Assembly (NCBI GenBank): GCA_902597545.1
Contig: CACJYD010000004.1
Location: forward strand, 1-64,000
DNA length: 64,000 bases
Reading direction: 5' to 3'
Source: an uncultured Bacteroidota bacterium
GTDB lineage: Bacteria; Bacteroidota; Bacteroidia; Flavobacteriales; Flavobacteriaceae
Part shown: piece after piece, positions 26,228 through 34,794 of the stretch
How positions within the stretch are numbered: the first letter of the stretch is position 1
Layout: each line of letters starts with the position of its first letter
The notes under the pieces: model-generated
What the model saw: only the letters and a program-made list of their open reading frames with translations
Database searches by the model: none
Told to the model about the DNA's origin: nothing
Translations under genes and position numbers: made by a program

Positions 26228-26654
26228 AATAATTTTCTTTTTAGCTTTTTTTATTACAAATGATGCATTATCTCAAATTGAGATTGATTGGTTTAAACTA
26301 AGGGACGTGTATTATAAATCCGAATATAAGGAAGAGATTGGCGGATATTTTCAAACACCATATTTTGGTGAAGGAGTTGAAAGTTTGGATAATGAATATG
26401 TTAAAATAACAGGATACATGCTAACTCTTGCACCTGATGCCGGAGTATTTGTTTTATCTCAAAACCCCTATGCTGATTGTTTCTTTTGTGGATATGGAGG
26501 TCCTGAATCTGCTATTGAATTAACTCTTAGGCCTGGATACGATGATTTTTATATGGATGAACTTGTGGAAGTCGTTGGAATATTAAGACTTAAAAGAGAA
26601 GATGTTAGTAGCGGAGTATATCTAATGGATGATGCAGTTGCAATTAGAAAATAA
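26220..26654 (+). CDS. Small secreted protein linked to the ABC transporter (DUF3299-like layout)
   Basis: A 144-aa protein with a signal peptide (IIFFLAFFITNDALSQ). The mature part has 'YVKITGYMLTLAPDAGVFVLSQNPYADCFFCGYGGPESAIELTLRPG', with a C-x-x-C and a GYM-L-L pattern, then 'ELVEVVGILRLKRE'. This looks like a small OB-type beta barrel, similar in plan to DUF3299 proteins that accompany metal-type ABC transporters. The assignment is tentative. The ATG at 26220 overlaps the permease stop region; a GTG one codon earlier is less likely. The 3' end overlaps the convergent galM gene by 11 bases. Confidence 0.68.
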   Translation: MNKIIFFLAFFITNDALSQIEIDWFKLRDVYYKSEYKEEIGGYFQTPYFGEGVESLDNEYVKITGYMLTLAPDAGVFVLSQNPYADCFFCGYGGPESAIELTLRPGYDDFYMDELVEVVGILRLKREDVSSGVYLMDDAVAIRK

Positions 26655-27777
26655 ACTTAAAAACTGTTTTTGATTTAAATACTTCACCAGCTTTCAAATA
26701 AACATTTGGAAATGATTCTTTATTAGGAGAATCTGGAAAATGTTGTGTTTCCAAACAAAAACCAGATCTTTTTTCATATTTGAGACCTTGCTTAGAGCTA
26801 ATAGATCCATTTAAAAAATTTCCAGTATATAATTGAACACCTGGTTGATCAGTATAAACATCCATTTGTATGCCACTTTGGTCACTGTATGCACTTGCTA
26901 TCTTTCTTACACCTCCATCAAAATCATTTAAAACCCAACAATGATCATAACCATTCCCTAAGATTAATTGATTATTTTCAAGATCTATATCTCTTCCAAT
27001 TTTTTTCGGTTCTATAAAATCAAATGGTGTTCCTTGAACTTTCTCAATATCACCAGTTGGTATAATTTTTTCATTTACCGGCAAGTATGAATCTGCATAA
27101 ATTTCTAAATTATGATCTAATACATCTCCGCTGCTTTCTCCTGATAGATTAAAATAAGAATGCTGAGTTAGGTTCAAAATAGTTGTTTTATCAGTTTCAG
27201 CATAATATTGAACAGCAAGTTCATTTTCGTTAGTTAGTATATAGGTAACATATACATTTAAATTTCCAGGATAACCTTCTTCCATGTCTTTTGATAAATA
27301 GTTGAGTTTTAAAGAGCTGTAATTTTTATCATCATAACTTACCACCTTCCAATTTACTTTATCAAATCCTGTAACGCCTCCATGAAGTGAGGTGCCATTA
27401 TTATTTAAAGCTAAATTATATTCAACATCATCTATCGTGAATTTTCCATTATCAATTCTATTTGCATACCTCCCAACGATTGCACCAAAATATGGATGTT
27501 CATTTAAATATGGCTCCAAAGAATTAAAACCAAGTGCAACATCTAATAATTTGCCATTTTTATCTGGTACTTTTATGCTGGTGATAATAGCTCCTAGTGA
27601 TATAATTTCTACTTCACAATCTTTATTTTTTAGAAGAAATTTATGAACCTCTTCTCCATTATTCATTTTACCTATTAACACTTTACTTTGATTAGGATTT
27701 GAACATGAAATTAAAATTAATATTGTGATAATTGTAAATGATATAAGATATTTTTTAATTTCGAGAGCATTTATCAT
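26644..27777 (-). CDS. galM: Aldose 1-epimerase (mutarotase), lipoprotein
   Basis: A 377-aa galactose mutarotase-type enzyme that interconverts alpha and beta aldoses. The lipoprotein signal ends at Cys (ILILISCSN). GalM landmarks are 'SLGAIITSIKVPDKNG', 'FGAIVGRYANRIDNGKFTIDDVEYNLALNNNGTSLHGG' (catalytic His of the 'LHGG' motif), 'LTQHSYFNLSG' (second His), 'GYDHCWVLN' and the Glu in 'CLETQHFPD'. All active-site residues are present. Periplasmic lipoprotein forms are common in carbohydrate-degrading Bacteroidetes. It is divergent from the beta-barrel gene, with 41 bases between starts. Confidence 0.93.
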   Translation of the reverse strand: MINALEIKKYLISFTIITILILISCSNPNQSKVLIGKMNNGEEVHKFLLKNKDCEVEIISLGAIITSIKVPDKNGKLLDVALGFNSLEPYLNEHPYFGAIVGRYANRIDNGKFTIDDVEYNLALNNNGTSLHGGVTGFDKVNWKVVSYDDKNYSSLKLNYLSKDMEEGYPGNLNVYVTYILTNENELAVQYYAETDKTTILNLTQHSYFNLSGESSGDVLDHNLEIYADSYLPVNEKIIPTGDIEKVQGTPFDFIEPKKIGRDIDLENNQLILGNGYDHCWVLNDFDGGVRKIASAYSDQSGIQMDVYTDQPGVQLYTGNFLNGSISSKQGLKYEKRSGFCLETQHFPDSPNKESFPNVYLKAGEVFKSKTVFKFIF

Positions 27778-27818
27778 AATTTGGGTCTAACTTTTGATAT
27801 TAAAAATAGAAAATTAAC

Positions 27819-29021
27819 ATGAAAATCTTTTTAACATATTTGCTTACTCTTTTTTCTATTTTATCATTCACTCAAGAAACTAAGATTAAGGCTTACATCG
27901 ATTGCAGATGCGATGAGAATTACATCAAACAAGAAACTTCATTCTTAGAATATGTAAGAGATCAAGATCTTGCTGATGTAGAGATTTTCATAAGAGATGA
28001 AAGAAATCCTACTGGGTCAAGATCATTTGAAATAAAAATTGATGGTAATAATAAGTACCAAGGAATAAGTTCAACAGGCACAGTTGTAGGATATACAAAT
28101 GATACATCCAGTAGTTTGAGAGATAAATTAGTCCATAAGTTAAAAGTGGTTCTCGTTCCATTTTTAGATAAAGGTGACTATAATTTGAAACTTGATATTG
28201 ATTCAAATTATACGGATGTTCCAACAAATGACGATAAGTGGAAAAACTGGGTTTTTGAATTATCAGGATCTTATAATGGTGATCAAGAAGAAAGCAGAAA
28301 AACTAATAGATATGAGATTGAATTTGAAATTGATAAACTAACTGAAGATTGGAGAATAGGGGCGGAATTAAGAAGAAATGAAACTAATAGAAAGTTCTAT
28401 TCGGATGATAATGTATACAAGAGTAATAGAAAAACTACAAGTTTTAATGGCAGAGTTGTAAGAAGTATTTCTGATCACTTTTCAGCTGGGGTATTCTTCG
28501 GCGCATATCAAAATACTTATGAAAATATTGATTTCAATAGATATATACAGCCTGCTATCGAATATAGCTTCTACCCTTACAAAGATGTTTTAAGTAAGGA
28601 AATTACACTTGCTTACAAAATTAGTACGGGTAAAAGAAATTATATTGAAAAAACCATTTATGGCTATGAAAAGCAAAAGCTCTCATCACAAACATTAAGT
28701 TTGAATATTAGATTTAGACAAAAATGGGGTAATGTAAGTTCATATCTTAATGCAACTCAATTTTTAAATGATGGATCAAAAAAAAGATTTTCACTTAGAA
28801 GTGATTTAGACATAAGAATCTTTGAAGGTTTAGCAGTTAGACTTTCAGGAAATATAAATTTAATCAGAGAACAATATAGCCTAGCAGCTGGAAATACATC
28901 GATTGAAGATTTACTACTTCAGCAAAGGCAAATTGCAACAGACTATAGGACAGGTTTTTCTTTTGGTCTTAGCTATACATTTGGATCAATTTATAACAGC
29001 ATAATCAACACTAGGTTATAG
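27819..29021 (+). CDS. Outer-membrane beta-barrel protein of unknown function (400 aa)
   Basis: It has a signal peptide (LLTLFSILSFTQ). The N-terminal domain of about 110 residues begins 'KAYIDCRCDENYIKQETSFLEYVRD', with two Cys, and includes 'DVEIFIRDERNPTGSRSFEIKI'. The rest is alternating amphipathic strands (for example 'WRIGAELRRNETNRKFYSDD', 'ISDHFSAGVFFGAYQNTYENI', 'YRTGFSFGLSYTFGSIYNS') consistent with a beta-barrel in the outer membrane. I recall similar uncharacterised Bacteroidetes proteins but no function. The next gene starts 23 bases after the stop and may be co-transcribed. Confidence 0.72.
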   Translation: MKIFLTYLLTLFSILSFTQETKIKAYIDCRCDENYIKQETSFLEYVRDQDLADVEIFIRDERNPTGSRSFEIKIDGNNKYQGISSTGTVVGYTNDTSSSLRDKLVHKLKVVLVPFLDKGDYNLKLDIDSNYTDVPTNDDKWKNWVFELSGSYNGDQEESRKTNRYEIEFEIDKLTEDWRIGAELRRNETNRKFYSDDNVYKSNRKTTSFNGRVVRSISDHFSAGVFFGAYQNTYENIDFNRYIQPAIEYSFYPYKDVLSKEITLAYKISTGKRNYIEKTIYGYEKQKLSSQTLSLNIRFRQKWGNVSSYLNATQFLNDGSKKRFSLRSDLDIRIFEGLAVRLSGNINLIREQYSLAAGNTSIEDLLLQQRQIATDYRTGFSFGLSYTFGSIYNSIINTRL

Positions 29022-29043
29022 AAATGTTTTAATTTTAAAGACT

Positions 29044-31203
29044 ATGAGTAGAATATTATTTTTTATCAGTGTATTATTTAGCGTTCTAGTTTCATGCAGC
29101 GATGATATTCAAAAATATGATGCTGATGTATATGAAAATGCAGTCAAATACTTGTCTCAAAACATGAATAAGTATGTGAAGAATAATATTATTTCTCAAA
29201 AATGGGAAAACGATAATTTACACTTTAGATTAAAAAGTGATACAATATTTAAATCATATAAAATTAATCTAACAAACCTTGAGCTTACTGAGGAAGAATA
29301 TCCTTTTGATAATACAAGAAGAGTTAGCTATCTTGAGTTTGTTTCACCTGACAAAGAAAAGAGTGTTTACATAAAAGATTATAATCTTTGGGTTAAAAAT
29401 TTAAAAACCAACAAATCAAAACAATTAACATTTAATGGTTACCAAGATTACGGATATGGTACAAATAATGCTGGATGGATTAAAAATGATAGGCCAGTTT
29501 TAAAGTGGTCTGATGACTCGAAAACTATTACTACTTTCAGACAAGATGCAAGAAAGGTTGGAGAAATGTATTTAACTACAACCAATGTAGGACACCCTAA
29601 CCTACAAAAATGGAAATATACACTTCCTGGTGATGAAAATATATTTGAAATTGAAAGACTTTTTATTAATGTTGAGACCGGAAAAGTTACCCCTTTTAAG
29701 ATGAATAGAGATTATCAAAGGTCAACTACAACGGATCATATTGCTGGCAGAGGTGGAGTATTACTTGATGCAAATTTTAGTAAGGATGGAAAAAAATTAG
29801 CATTTATTTCTTCCTCAAGAGACCATAAAGAAGCTGATTTAAAAATAGCAGATGTTAAAACTGGAAACGTTAAATCTGTTTACAAAGAGGTGACAAAGAC
29901 TTATTATGAATCAGGCGTTAATGGTGAAAATTGGAGAGTTTTTTTCAAAACAAATGAATTTTTGTGGTATTCTGAAAAGGATGATTGGGGACATCTTTAT
30001 CTACATGATTTAACAACTGGAAAATTAAAGAATCAAATTACAAGTGGTGAATGGCTGGTAAGAGATGTATTACATGTTGATGAGGTAACAAGAGAAATAT
30101 TTTTTACTGGTGGCGGAAAAGAAGAAGGAAACCCATATCATGTTTATTTATATAAAGTAAACTTTGATGGTTCTGGTTTAATTTGTTTAACCCCCGAAAA
30201 AGGCACTCATAGCATCAATGCTTCGAATGACTGGGAATATTTTACAACTACTTATTCAACTTCAAAAAACCCACCTATTACACTCTTAAAAAATAGAAGT
30301 GGTGAAACACTTAAAGAAGTCAATAAAGTTGATATTTCGGAACTATTAAAAAATAACTGGCAAGAGCCAATTGAATTTTCAGTTAAGGGCAGAGATGATA
30401 TAACAGATATCTATGGACTTCTTTACTTACCTAGTTTTTACAATGAAAATCACAATTACCCTGTGCTTAATTATATATATCCAGGTCCCCAATCTGGAAG
30501 TATAGGTAATTATTCATTCTCTGTTGCTAAAAGAGATTTTCAAGCATTAGCCGAGCTGGGGTTCATAGTAATAGGAGTTGATGCAATGGGAACACCGGGT
30601 AGATCAAAGTCATTTCATGATGCGTATTACGGAAATATGGGTGATAATGGATTGCCAGATAATATAAAAGCCATAAAAGATCTTTCAAAAATTTATAAAG
30701 GAATGGATACTGATCGTGTTGGTATTTGGGGTCATTCAGGCGGAGGCTTTGCATCAACCAGAGCAATTTTAGAGTATCCTGAATTTTATGATGTTGCGGT
30801 TTCAAGCTCTGGTAATCATGACAATAGAAATTATGAAGCAGACTGGGGAGAAAAATGGCAGGGACTTTTAGAATATATTGATAATGATGCCAGCGATGGA
30901 GAAAATAATTATGATCTAAAAAAGACTAATTATGATAATCAAGCTAATCAGCTTTTAGCAAAAAATTTAAAAGGCAAATTATTACTAGCTCATGGTAATT
31001 TAGATGATAATGTTCCGCCATATTCTACACTTTTGGTTGTAGATGCTTTAATAAAAGAAAATAAAGATTTTGATCTAATTATTTTTCCAAACAAAAGGCA
31101 TGGCTATGGAGATATGAATGACTATTTTACAAGAAGAAAGTGGGATTATTTCGTTAAAAATTTAAAAGGCATAGAACCTCCAAAAGAGTTTGAGATCAAT
31201 TAA
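29044..31203 (+). CDS. Dipeptidyl-peptidase IV-type serine peptidase (S9B), lipoprotein
   Basis: A 719-aa S9 enzyme with a lipoprotein signal (LFSVLVSCSD). The N-terminal eight-bladed propeller includes 'GYQDYGYGTNNAGWI' and 'VLKWSDDSKTI'. The C-terminal alpha/beta hydrolase shows 'LNYIYPGPQSGS', Ser565 in 'GHSGGGF', Asp655 in 'HGNLDDNVPP' and His686 in 'KRHGYGDMNDYF'. The 'GPQ' loop and Gly-rich nucleophile elbow are as in DPP IV relatives of Bacteroidetes, which remove N-terminal dipeptides. Secreted peptide digestion is the likely role. Confidence 0.92.
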   Translation: MSRILFFISVLFSVLVSCSDDIQKYDADVYENAVKYLSQNMNKYVKNNIISQKWENDNLHFRLKSDTIFKSYKINLTNLELTEEEYPFDNTRRVSYLEFVSPDKEKSVYIKDYNLWVKNLKTNKSKQLTFNGYQDYGYGTNNAGWIKNDRPVLKWSDDSKTITTFRQDARKVGEMYLTTTNVGHPNLQKWKYTLPGDENIFEIERLFINVETGKVTPFKMNRDYQRSTTTDHIAGRGGVLLDANFSKDGKKLAFISSSRDHKEADLKIADVKTGNVKSVYKEVTKTYYESGVNGENWRVFFKTNEFLWYSEKDDWGHLYLHDLTTGKLKNQITSGEWLVRDVLHVDEVTREIFFTGGGKEEGNPYHVYLYKVNFDGSGLICLTPEKGTHSINASNDWEYFTTTYSTSKNPPITLLKNRSGETLKEVNKVDISELLKNNWQEPIEFSVKGRDDITDIYGLLYLPSFYNENHNYPVLNYIYPGPQSGSIGNYSFSVAKRDFQALAELGFIVIGVDAMGTPGRSKSFHDAYYGNMGDNGLPDNIKAIKDLSKIYKGMDTDRVGIWGHSGGGFASTRAILEYPEFYDVAVSSSGNHDNRNYEADWGEKWQGLLEYIDNDASDGENNYDLKKTNYDNQANQLLAKNLKGKLLLAHGNLDDNVPPYSTLLVVDALIKENKDFDLIIFPNKRHGYGDMNDYFTRRKWDYFVKNLKGIEPPKEFEIN

Positions 31204-31204
31204 G

Positions 31205-31900
31205 TTATTTGAATATTTTCTTTAAAGTTTTTGAAGTTATTCCCCACAAAATAAAACCACTCATTACTGTAAATAGACCCATTAAAGAAAAAATTCTAAT
31301 TAATTTATTATTAAAATCATCTCTTGTTTCATAATCCATTGTATGTGTCATCCATAAAAAGTCAAACCATCTCCAATCTCTATGTCTTACTGTTTGGAAC
31401 TGCCCATCTAACGCAGAAACATATGATTTTAAATTTTCTGTTCCTTCATAAGAAATTACGAAAGCTGGAAGAGGACGTCCTCTGTATTCGTGATGATTTC
31501 CAACCTCATATATCTTCTCAACAAGGCTAATTTTATACTGGTCTAAAATATTTTCATTTGAAATTGAAATAGCTTCTTCTTTTGTTATAGAATCTTTTAT
31601 AGACCCATTAATAGCATTTACCAAAAGTTCGCTATTTATCCAATAATATGGTACATTGTTGAAATCTCTTAAAGATATTGTTTTGATACCATCTTTATAG
31701 TCTAAGTCTGAGGGGCTAATTAAATTTTTATATTCCTTTTGGACCTTATTTTTTTTGAATTGATCTCCATGAATTTCATCTAAATTAGTCCATGAAAAAT
31801 AAAGGCCACTTATTGTCCAAAATAGAAATTGGATTCCTAAAAATAAGCCAAGATATCTATGGACTTTTCTAAACTTGAGTGATGTTTTAGCAGAAACCAA
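31205..31900 (-). CDS. PepSY-associated transmembrane protein
   Basis: A 231-aa protein with the PepSY_TM plan: 'FRKVHRYLGLFLGIQFLFWTISGLYFSW' (first helix, with His), a periplasmic PepSY-like domain, then 'RHRDWRWFDFLWMTHTMDYETRD' and the last helix 'LIRIFSLMGLFTVMSGFILWG'. The paired His around the membrane could coordinate heme or metal; such proteins often accompany TonB-dependent iron or copper uptake. It is last of the TBDR-HMA-PepSY minus-strand group, 13 bases after the HMA gene, and its stop is one base from that of the S9 peptidase. Confidence 0.87.
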   Translation of the reverse strand: MVSAKTSLKFRKVHRYLGLFLGIQFLFWTISGLYFSWTNLDEIHGDQFKKNKVQKEYKNLISPSDLDYKDGIKTISLRDFNNVPYYWINSELLVNAINGSIKDSITKEEAISISNENILDQYKISLVEKIYEVGNHHEYRGRPLPAFVISYEGTENLKSYVSALDGQFQTVRHRDWRWFDFLWMTHTMDYETRDDFNNKLIRIFSLMGLFTVMSGFILWGITSKTLKKIFK

Positions 31901-31913
31901 GACAGATTACCAT

Positions 31914-32252
31914 TTATTCTGGATCACGATATTTACAACAGCCGTGAAGATTATCATATACTTCGTCAGTTGCCTTATATGATGAATTATCATGACCAAC
32001 ATCAGCAATTTTCTTTTTAACATCATCAATAGAAACTTTAGTACTATTGTAGATGATTGAAAAGTTCTTTGACTGAGGGCTCCAACTCACATACTTTACA
32101 CCTTTGAGGGATAAGGTTGCAGACTCAATTCTTTTTTTACACATCTCACAATTACCGCTAACTTCAAAAGTATCTCTAGCATTTTTTTCTTTGGTTTGTG
32201 AAAAAGAAATTAATGGGATAACTAATAATAAAAGAAAAATAATATTTTTCAT
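31914..32252 (-). CDS. Secreted heavy-metal-associated (HMA) domain protein
   Basis: A 112-aa protein with a signal peptide (IIFLLLLVIPLISFSQ) followed by one HMA domain. It reads 'FEVSGNCEMCKKRIESATLSLKGVKYVSWSPQSKNFSIIYNSTKVSIDDVKKKIADVGHD' (quoted here in part: CEMCKKRIE is the C-x-x-C metal site). The tail 'YDNLHGCCKYRDPE' adds a Cys pair. Being exported, it is likely a periplasmic metal shuttle, probably for copper given the motif. The gene is 4 bases from the TBDR stop. Confidence 0.9.
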   Translation of the reverse strand: MKNIIFLLLLVIPLISFSQTKEKNARDTFEVSGNCEMCKKRIESATLSLKGVKYVSWSPQSKNFSIIYNSTKVSIDDVKKKIADVGHDNSSYKATDEVYDNLHGCCKYRDPE

Positions 32253-32256
32253 AATA

Positions 32257-34479
32257 CTAATTTAATATTTTATAACGTAATCCTAAGTAATATATCGAAC
32301 CAAAAATTGGGCCATGAACAATTGAAGCATCAAAATTTGGATCAAAAGGATTATTGGACATAATTATCGGATTATCTTGTTTAAAGTTATTGATATTTTC
32401 ACCTCCTAAGTAAACTTCAAATTTATTACTAAAAACTCTGGTAATTTGAGAGTTAACAGAAAAATGAGGATCAACAAGTTCAAAACTATCTCTTGGGTTT
32501 TGCATTAATCTTTGTTTACCTAATCTATTATATGTTATATCAAATTTCCAATTTTTATCATTTACTTTATTTGATTCAATCCCATAGTTGAAAAAGATAA
32601 TATTTCTAGGTTGAATAGGTTTTTCTTTCAACCCGGATTTATAATATGATTTAACATCATACTTTTTATAAGCAGCCGTTAAATTCCAATTGTTTTTAGA
32701 AAAAAGAAATTCGAGTTGATAGTTGTCTGATTTAGACTTTCCAAATGTTGAATTATAAAAATTAAATTCACCAAAAGTCTCGTAATCCAAGATCACTTTA
32801 TTATCAAAAATTGTTTTGTAAAAGTCAAAAATTAAGTTTCCTTGTCCTCCAAATAGAAAAACTTTGTGATCTAGACTAAAGCCTAAGTTAGTAGCCTTTT
32901 CCGGATCAACACCATATAATTTTTCGGCAAATGTTTTATTAATATTTTTTCTATTAGATAAAAATAAAACTTGATTTTCAGCAAATATATTAGCAATTTT
33001 TCTACCCGTTCCTAATGATCCCTTTATTGAAAAATTATCATTTAATGAATATCTAAAATGCAACCTTGGGGTAAAGAATGAACCTAAATTGTTATGAATA
33101 TCATACCTGAGTCCAAAAATCAAATTAAAATTGTTAGTGTTGTCGAAACTGTATTCAAAAAAACCTCCAAATGATGAATCAACTCTGCTTAAATCAGACT
33201 TGAATACGTACTCATGATAGTCATCGCTAGAAAAATTTAATCCTACTTTTATTTTATTTTTTGTATTTGAAATAATTGAATTATAAATCAAATTAGTAAA
33301 GAAGCTCTTTTGAGAAATATCATAATCATTTAGACCATAATATGATTCTTGATCATGAAAATTATATGCAAATTGAAACCCTAAACTTTGATATGGAATA
33401 TTAGGATTTACATAACCAAGTTTAAAAGACGAATCAAATCTATTTGTAAAAATCTCTCCTCCCCAAACTCTTGATAAATCTGATTTTTCATTAAAGTCAA
33501 CACTACCAATTTTTTTATTATCATCTAAGTATCTGATATTTAAAAAACTTACTAATCCATTAGATGCATCCGTAAATTGCCATTTACTTAAAAGGTTGAT
33601 TTGATCTTGAATTGGTTTGTCCAAAAATAAATCTCCATTCTTATCATTCGCTCTTTTTCTATCATTGTAATGAATGAATAATGTGTTTTGTAATTTTTCA
33701 CTCCATTTAGATCTTACATGTGCATTTGCCTCAATCCTACCATCAATACTATTGAACAAATTAAAAAAGAAAGGCATGTCACTGGAAGGTTTTTTAATTT
33801 CGTAATTAATCTGTCCAGCAATACTTTCATAACCATTTGTTACACTACCCATTCCTTTAGTAACCTGAATACTTTCAATCCAAGTTCCTGGTGTAAAGCC
33901 TAAACCAAAAGTTTGTGAGGCTCCTCTTACCATCGGAATATTTTCCTCCGTTATAAGAATGTAAGGACTTTTCAATCCTAACATTTCAATTTGCTTAGTA
34001 CCTGTGATTGCATCATTATGGTTGACATCAACGGATGGGTTTGTTTCAAAACTTTCTGATAGATTACAACAAGCTGCTTTTAATAGTTCCTCTTCGCTAA
34101 TCATAACAACATTTTGAGGCATTAAATAGGTTCTTTGAGCTGAGCTTCTCCTTTTTGAAACTGTAACTTCACTTAATTCATTTTGATCAGAAAATTTGAG
34201 GTAATGTGTTATGTATTTATTATCATTAACATCTAAAGTATCAGTATTAAAACCAATATAACTGATAATTAGTTTATTTGTACTTTGCTCTTTATCAATT
34301 TTAAACTCTCCATTGGATTTTGTTATAACTCCTTTACTTGTTCCTTGCCAAAAAACATTAGCACCAGAAATTGGAAAGTCAACACCCTCGTCTTCAAATA
34401 ATACTTTACCAGAAATTACATCTTGAGAATAAATAAAATTTATTGATGAGATAAATAGTATATATAGAAATTTTTTCAT
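32257..34479 (-). CDS. TonB-dependent receptor, probable metal (copper?) type
   Basis: A 740-aa outer-membrane receptor: signal peptide, N-terminal carboxypeptidase-like domain ('GKVLFEDEGVDFPISGANVFW', then 'SYIGFNTDTLDV'), plug domain and 22-strand-type barrel ending 'GSIYYLGLRYKILN'. The plug contains 'LLKAACCNLSESFETNPSVDVN', a Cys-Cys feature of a Bacteroidetes TBDR group that travels with HMA and PepSY proteins. There is no SusD partner. With the two downstream genes I infer import of a metal ion or complex; copper is the best guess but is not proven. Confidence 0.9.
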   Translation of the reverse strand: MKKFLYILFISSINFIYSQDVISGKVLFEDEGVDFPISGANVFWQGTSKGVITKSNGEFKIDKEQSTNKLIISYIGFNTDTLDVNDNKYITHYLKFSDQNELSEVTVSKRRSSAQRTYLMPQNVVMISEEELLKAACCNLSESFETNPSVDVNHNDAITGTKQIEMLGLKSPYILITEENIPMVRGASQTFGLGFTPGTWIESIQVTKGMGSVTNGYESIAGQINYEIKKPSSDMPFFFNLFNSIDGRIEANAHVRSKWSEKLQNTLFIHYNDRKRANDKNGDLFLDKPIQDQINLLSKWQFTDASNGLVSFLNIRYLDDNKKIGSVDFNEKSDLSRVWGGEIFTNRFDSSFKLGYVNPNIPYQSLGFQFAYNFHDQESYYGLNDYDISQKSFFTNLIYNSIISNTKNKIKVGLNFSSDDYHEYVFKSDLSRVDSSFGGFFEYSFDNTNNFNLIFGLRYDIHNNLGSFFTPRLHFRYSLNDNFSIKGSLGTGRKIANIFAENQVLFLSNRKNINKTFAEKLYGVDPEKATNLGFSLDHKVFLFGGQGNLIFDFYKTIFDNKVILDYETFGEFNFYNSTFGKSKSDNYQLEFLFSKNNWNLTAAYKKYDVKSYYKSGLKEKPIQPRNIIFFNYGIESNKVNDKNWKFDITYNRLGKQRLMQNPRDSFELVDPHFSVNSQITRVFSNKFEVYLGGENINNFKQDNPIIMSNNPFDPNFDASIVHGPIFGSIYYLGLRYKILN

Positions 34480-34566
34480 TTTTATTTCGAACTAACGAAA
34501 CATATTATTTGGAGCAAAAATAGCACAGTTTTAGATGATTTAAGCTATTTTTGATTAAGTTTTTAA

Positions 34567-34794
34567 ATGAGTACGCTAGAGCTAATAGGTTGGATAGGAA
34601 ATACATTCGTAATTATATCTTTCTTGCATAATGACACCTTAAAACTCAGATCTTATAACTTGGTAGGGGCATCTGCATGGCTCATTTATGGAATTGTAGC
34701 AAATTCTTATTCAATCATTTTTCTTAATGTTGTAGTTATCTCAATACAAATTTTTAAAATTTCTCAAATACTAAGAGACAAGAAAAAATTATAG
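34567..34794 (+). CDS. Small membrane protein, SemiSWEET/YgjV-like layout (75 aa)
   Basis: Three hydrophobic helices: 'LIGWIGNTFVIISFL', 'NLVGASAWLIYGIVANSY' and 'SIIFLNVVVISIQIFKI'. The order and the 'GASAWLIYGI' middle helix are like single three-helix bundles of the SemiSWEET/PQ-loop type and small YgjV-like proteins, which form dimers. The PQ motif itself is not seen, so sugar transport is not claimed. The 3' end overlaps the convergent sulfatase by six bases. Confidence 0.7.
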   Translation: MSTLELIGWIGNTFVIISFLHNDTLKLRSYNLVGASAWLIYGIVANSYSIIFLNVVVISIQIFKISQILRDKKKL

